Assembly (NCBI GenBank): GCA_021777365.1
Contig: JAJYDP010000187.1
Coordinates: forward strand, 1-8,309
Reading direction: 5' to 3'
Origin: Chloroflexota bacterium
GTDB taxonomy: Bacteria; Chloroflexota; Limnocylindria; Limnocylindrales; CSP1-4
DNA: 8,309 nucleotides
The notes beneath the pieces were generated by a model. That model did no database searches and had not been told where the DNA came from. It worked only from the letters and a program-made list of their open reading frames with translations. Position numbers and translations under genes: made by a program. Below, in pieces: positions 5,534 through 8,309 of the stretch (its first letter is position 1; each line of letters begins with the position of its first letter).

Positions 5534-7609
5534 ATGCCGCTCTTCCGCGGGAACCGCCTCAGCCACGAGCGATCGCGAGCGTGGCTCGCCGAGCGGCTCG
5601 ACGGCCCCCTCCAGCCGGCGCGGGAGGACGCGCTGGCCACGCACCTGGCGTCCTGTGCCTCCTGTCGCCAGGTCGACGCGGAGTACCGGGCGAATCGCGC
5701 CGCGATCCGGCTGCTGGCCGGGCCCGTGCCCCCGCGCGACCTGCCGGCACGGACCCTCGCCGCGCTCGAGGTCGAGGTTCGCCGCGTCCGGCCGCCCAGG
5801 GCCACACCCCTGCCGCGGCTGCGGGGCGCGAGGCGCGGCAACGGCGTGGCCTTCGGATCGCTGCTCACCGTCGCGCTGGTCGCGGTCGTGGGCGCGCTGC
5901 TGGTGGGCCCGGCCGTCCAGATCCCGGGACCTAACGTGGGCGCCACCCCGTTCGCCATCGCCCCGGTGGAGCTCGCGTTCGTCGGGATCCAGGGCGACGT
6001 GGTCCGGCTCTACCGCACGCGCCTCGACCGCGCGTGCCCGGCAGGCAGCATCTCGTGCGCGGAGTTCGCCCCCCAGGCAGACCAGGTGGTGGGCCTGCCG
6101 CTGACCGCGGCGGTGAGCGGCCTCGCGTTCGACCCGACGGGCCGGCACGCGGCCATCGCGGCAAGGCCCGGCGCCGGCGCGACGACGACGTACTACGTGG
6201 TCGACCTGGGCAGCGGCGCCTCCGGTGCCACGCCCCCGGGGAGCCCGTTCGGATCCCCCGTGGCCGCGGTCGGCGCGGGCTCGCCCGGTGCTGCGGTCCC
6301 GTCGAGCGCGATCGCGGCGCCGCAGCACTCTACTTCTCCGGTGGCGAAGGCACGGGCCACACCGCTCGCCCAGAAGAAGACCGTCGCCTCCACGCCGCAT
6401 CCATCGCCGACCGAGCGCGCCGCGAAGTCGCCAGGCGCCACGGTCGGAACGACGCGGCGACCCGCCGCCTCCGCGTCGCCCTCGGCATCCTCCGCGGCGG
6501 CGTCGGCTGTGTCGAGCGCGCTTCCATCCGGCGCCCCCGGCGGAGCGTCGGCTTCTTCGAGCGCCCTGCCGGGCTCGGTCGGGATCGCGACCCTTCCGCC
6601 GGTGTTCGCGCAGCCGATCCTGCAGGACGTGATCCCCACCGGCGCGTCGCCAGCCTGGTCCCCGGACGGCACCACCCTGGCGTTCAGCGCGATGCCCGCC
6701 GGCGGCTCGATCGGCCCGGACATCTACACCTGGCACCCGGGCGACCAGTGGGCGGTCCCGATCACCACCGATCACGCCTCATCGTTCGCGTCGTGGGCGG
6801 GATCCCGGATCGTGGGCAGCACGTACGCCGTCGAGCCTGACAATCCGGCGGTGCTGACCCCCCGGTCGTTCGTGCTGGACCCACGGACCGGCGACCGGCG
6901 CACCATTGCCGGCACCGCGCTCTGGCTCCCGTCGGTGGATCCGACCGCCCGGTACGCCGTGGGCTGGGCAGGGACACTGCGGCTCGTGGGGCTGGTGCCC
7001 GTCCCCGACCAGGGCCAGCTCGTCTTCGCCCAGTGGAACGGCCTCGATCCATTCGCCGCGCCGACGTTCGCCGCACCGACGGCGACCCCGACCGCGACGC
7101 CATCGCCTACGGCCGCACCCGCCTCCCACAGGGCCAGGGCGGAGCGAACCACCCCGGCCTCGTCGCCCGCCGTCGGGTCGCCGCCGGTGGCAGCGGGGCC
7201 GGGATCCTCGGCGGCGGCCGGTGGCCCCGAGGCAGCGACGACGACCCCCGCGCCCATCGACGCGTCGCCGCCGCCCGGTGCCCAGCAGTTCGAGGACTGG
7301 GCGATCGGCTGGTCGCCGGACGGATCGGCCGTCGCGGTGTGGGAAGGGCCGTCGGTGGGGGTCCAGACCGGCACCCTCACCCTCCACGCGCTCGACGTTG
7401 CGACAGGGCAACTCGACGCGGGCGCCCTGCTCCTCGGCCCCGTCGCCGCCTGCCGCGGCTTCTCGATGGGCCTCGATCGCCTGGTCTGGGCCACGCCGGC
7501 CGACCTGCGCGGCTACAGCCAGCTGCGGGTGGCGGTCTGGGGGTCGTTCGGTCGGGGCGAGATGCGCAGCCAGGAACTCGACCAGCAGGAAGTGCTGCCG
7601 GCGTTCTGA
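5534..7609 (+). CDS. Membrane anti-sigma factor, zinc finger plus beta-propeller-like sensor
   Basis: Around 691 residues, probably holding the upstream sigma factor inactive until an outside signal arrives. Residues 1-60 form an anti-sigma zinc-finger domain with the H-x3-C-x2-C motif HLASCASC (His37, Cys41, Cys44). One transmembrane helix follows (about 107-127, SLLTVALVAVVGALLVG), and the rest should lie outside the membrane. That part has TolB/WD40-like strand motifs: GLAFDPTGRHAAIA (~196-209), PAWSPDGTTLAFS (~373-385) and IGWSPDGSAVAVW (~591-603). Two Ala/Pro/Ser/Thr-rich segments (about 227-349 and 507-581) break it and are likely flexible linkers. Cys168 and Cys175 could form a disulfide. 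Location directly behind an ECF sigma gene supports the role. The domain order is seen; the partner, sensor function and membrane topology are inferred. The stop lies 91 nt from the convergent hutU stop. Confidence 0.85.
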   Translation: MPLFRGNRLSHERSRAWLAERLDGPLQPAREDALATHLASCASCRQVDAEYRANRAAIRLLAGPVPPRDLPARTLAALEVEVRRVRPPRATPLPRLRGARRGNGVAFGSLLTVALVAVVGALLVGPAVQIPGPNVGATPFAIAPVELAFVGIQGDVVRLYRTRLDRACPAGSISCAEFAPQADQVVGLPLTAAVSGLAFDPTGRHAAIAARPGAGATTTYYVVDLGSGASGATPPGSPFGSPVAAVGAGSPGAAVPSSAIAAPQHSTSPVAKARATPLAQKKTVASTPHPSPTERAAKSPGATVGTTRRPAASASPSASSAAASAVSSALPSGAPGGASASSSALPGSVGIATLPPVFAQPILQDVIPTGASPAWSPDGTTLAFSAMPAGGSIGPDIYTWHPGDQWAVPITTDHASSFASWAGSRIVGSTYAVEPDNPAVLTPRSFVLDPRTGDRRTIAGTALWLPSVDPTARYAVGWAGTLRLVGLVPVPDQGQLVFAQWNGLDPFAAPTFAAPTATPTATPSPTAAPASHRARAERTTPASSPAVGSPPVAAGPGSSAAAGGPEAATTTPAPIDASPPPGAQQFEDWAIGWSPDGSAVAVWEGPSVGVQTGTLTLHALDVATGQLDAGALLLGPVAACRGFSMGLDRLVWATPADLRGYSQLRVAVWGSFGRGEMRSQELDQQEVLPAF

Positions 7610-7627
7610 CGCCGGGGGACGCCGGTG

Positions 7628-7653
7628 GTGGCTCGTGCCGGTGGCTCGTGCCG
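7628..7653. repeat. Tandem duplication of a 13-bp unit
   Basis: GTGGCTCGTGCCG occurs twice without a gap (7628-7640 and 7641-7653) in the spacer between two convergent genes. It most likely arose by replication slippage and has no evident function. Confidence 0.75.
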
Positions 7654-7655
7654 GG

Positions 7656-7686
7656 GGTCCGGGCTGCCCGGGCAGCGGCCTGGACC
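7656..7686. terminator. GC-rich inverted repeat, possible bidirectional terminator
   Basis: The perfect 14-bp palindrome GCTGCCCGGGCAGC (7663-7676) is flanked by GGTCC (7656-7660) and GGACC (7682-7686), which can extend the pairing. It lies between the stop codons of the anti-sigma gene and hutU, where a shared terminator is expected. There is no T-tract on either strand, so intrinsic termination is uncertain. Confidence 0.45.
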
Positions 7687-7700
7687 ACCCGGCGTGCAGC

Positions 7701-8309
7701 CTACGGCTCGGGCCGCCTGACCTCCGGCTCGCGCGCCTTCCGCTCGGCCGCCTCGATCATCGGGATGCGGACCCCGCGCGCCCGGGCCACCGCGATGGCC
7801 CGCTCGTAGCCGGCGTCCACGTGCCGCATCACGCCGCTGCCCGGATCCGTGGTGAGAACCCGCTCCAGGCGCCGCGCCGCGTCCGCCGTCCCGTCGGCCA
7901 CCACGACCATGCCCGCGTGGATGCTGTAGCCGATGCCCACCCCTCCGCCGTGGTGGAGGCTCACCCAGGTGGCGCCCGCGGCGGTGTTGAGCAGTGCGTT
8001 CAGGAGCGGCCAGTCGGCGATCGCATCGGAGCCGTCCCGCATCCCCTCGGTCTCGCGATTGGGGCTCGCCACGGACCCGGCATCGAGGTGGTCGCGCCCG
8101 ATGACGATCGGTGCCGTCAGCTCGCCGGAGGCGACCATCTCGTTGAAGCGCAACCCGGCCCGTGCCCGCTCGCCGTAGCCCAGCCAGCAGATCCGGGCCG
8201 GCAGCCCCTGGAAGGGCACCTTCCGCTCCGCCAGGGTGAGCCAGCGCCGCAGGCTCGCGTCGCCGGGGAAGAGCTCCATCAGGGCCCGGTCCGTGCGCAG
8301 GATGTCCTC
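7701..8309 (-). CDS. hutU: Urocanate hydratase, C-terminal part, N-terminus beyond right edge
   Basis: Urocanase converts urocanate to 4-imidazolone-5-propionate with tightly bound NAD+, the second step of histidine breakdown to glutamate. The visible 202 residues begin [20 protein letters not shown] and end at TAG (7701-7703); the frame is open at the right edge, so the ATG at 8277-8279 is internal. About 350 N-terminal residues of the usual ~550 are missing, including the main NAD-binding part. Hallmark stretches are present: [14 protein letters not shown] with the conserved cysteine (41 of this fragment), [59 protein letters not shown] and [18 protein letters not shown]. The short tail after that ([12 protein letters not shown]) is variable in the family. 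The gene converges on the anti-sigma gene. Other hut genes would be expected upstream, beyond the right edge. Confidence 0.97.
   Translation of the reverse strand, partial: EDILRTDRALMELFPGDASLRRWLTLAERKVPFQGLPARICWLGYGERARAGLRFNEMVASGELTAPIVIGRDHLDAGSVASPNRETEGMRDGSDAIADWPLLNALLNTAAGATWVSLHHGGGVGIGYSIHAGMVVVADGTADAARRLERVLTTDPGSGVMRHVDAGYERAIAVARARGVRIPMIEAAERKAREPEVRRPEP

Noticed and set aside
5126..6775. 549-codon minus-strand frame
   Set aside because: It is antisense to the sigma and anti-sigma genes, with very Arg/Gly-rich composition typical of a shadow frame.
1..8309. CRISPR array, insertion sequence or integrase gene
   Set aside because: No regularly spaced repeats, transposase or recombinase motifs were seen on either strand.

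Overview
The window is 8.3 kb of very GC-rich DNA from a free-living bacterium. Base composition, GTG starts, GC-biased codon third positions and promoters placed 6 nt from start codons suggest a Chloroflexota- or Actinobacteriota-like genome, but no phylogenetic marker is present, so this is an inference. Most of it is an ordinary chromosomal stretch of metabolic and regulatory genes. The first ~930 bases look different and may be acquired.

Left end (1-1038): a long minus-strand reading frame of 250 codons is open at the left edge and encodes an uncharacterised protein. It starts at 752 behind a promoter so close that the mRNA is probably leaderless. Upstream of it (753-1038) lie several repeats and a 41-nt 5' half of a tRNA-Gly(CCC) gene that still has a near-consensus promoter but has lost its T-arm and 3' acceptor strand. 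By hand count, GC is about 67% in the leftmost gene and 53-67% in the region beside it, against about 75-80% in the sampled rows of the next gene. A composition shift plus a broken tRNA suggests an island or rearrangement boundary near position 933.

Middle (1039-4670): a minus-strand acyl-CoA synthetase is divergent from a plus-strand pair, lipB (lipoate biosynthesis) and a GalT-family nucleotidyltransferase, separated by 3 nt and presumably cotranscribed. lipB also appears leaderless, with an extended -10 ending 6 nt before its ATG. The GalT-like protein keeps a probable zinc site but has Cys where the family's catalytic His nucleophile is expected.

Right part (4671-8309): an ECF-type sigma factor is followed 40 nt later by its likely anti-sigma factor, a membrane protein with a cytoplasmic zinc finger, one transmembrane helix and a large extracytoplasmic beta-propeller-like region split by two long Ala/Pro/Ser/Thr-rich linkers. 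The pair should form a signalling module that reads a condition outside the membrane. Converging on it is the C-terminal third of hutU (urocanate hydratase, histidine degradation), cut by the right edge. A GC-rich inverted repeat between them could terminate both.
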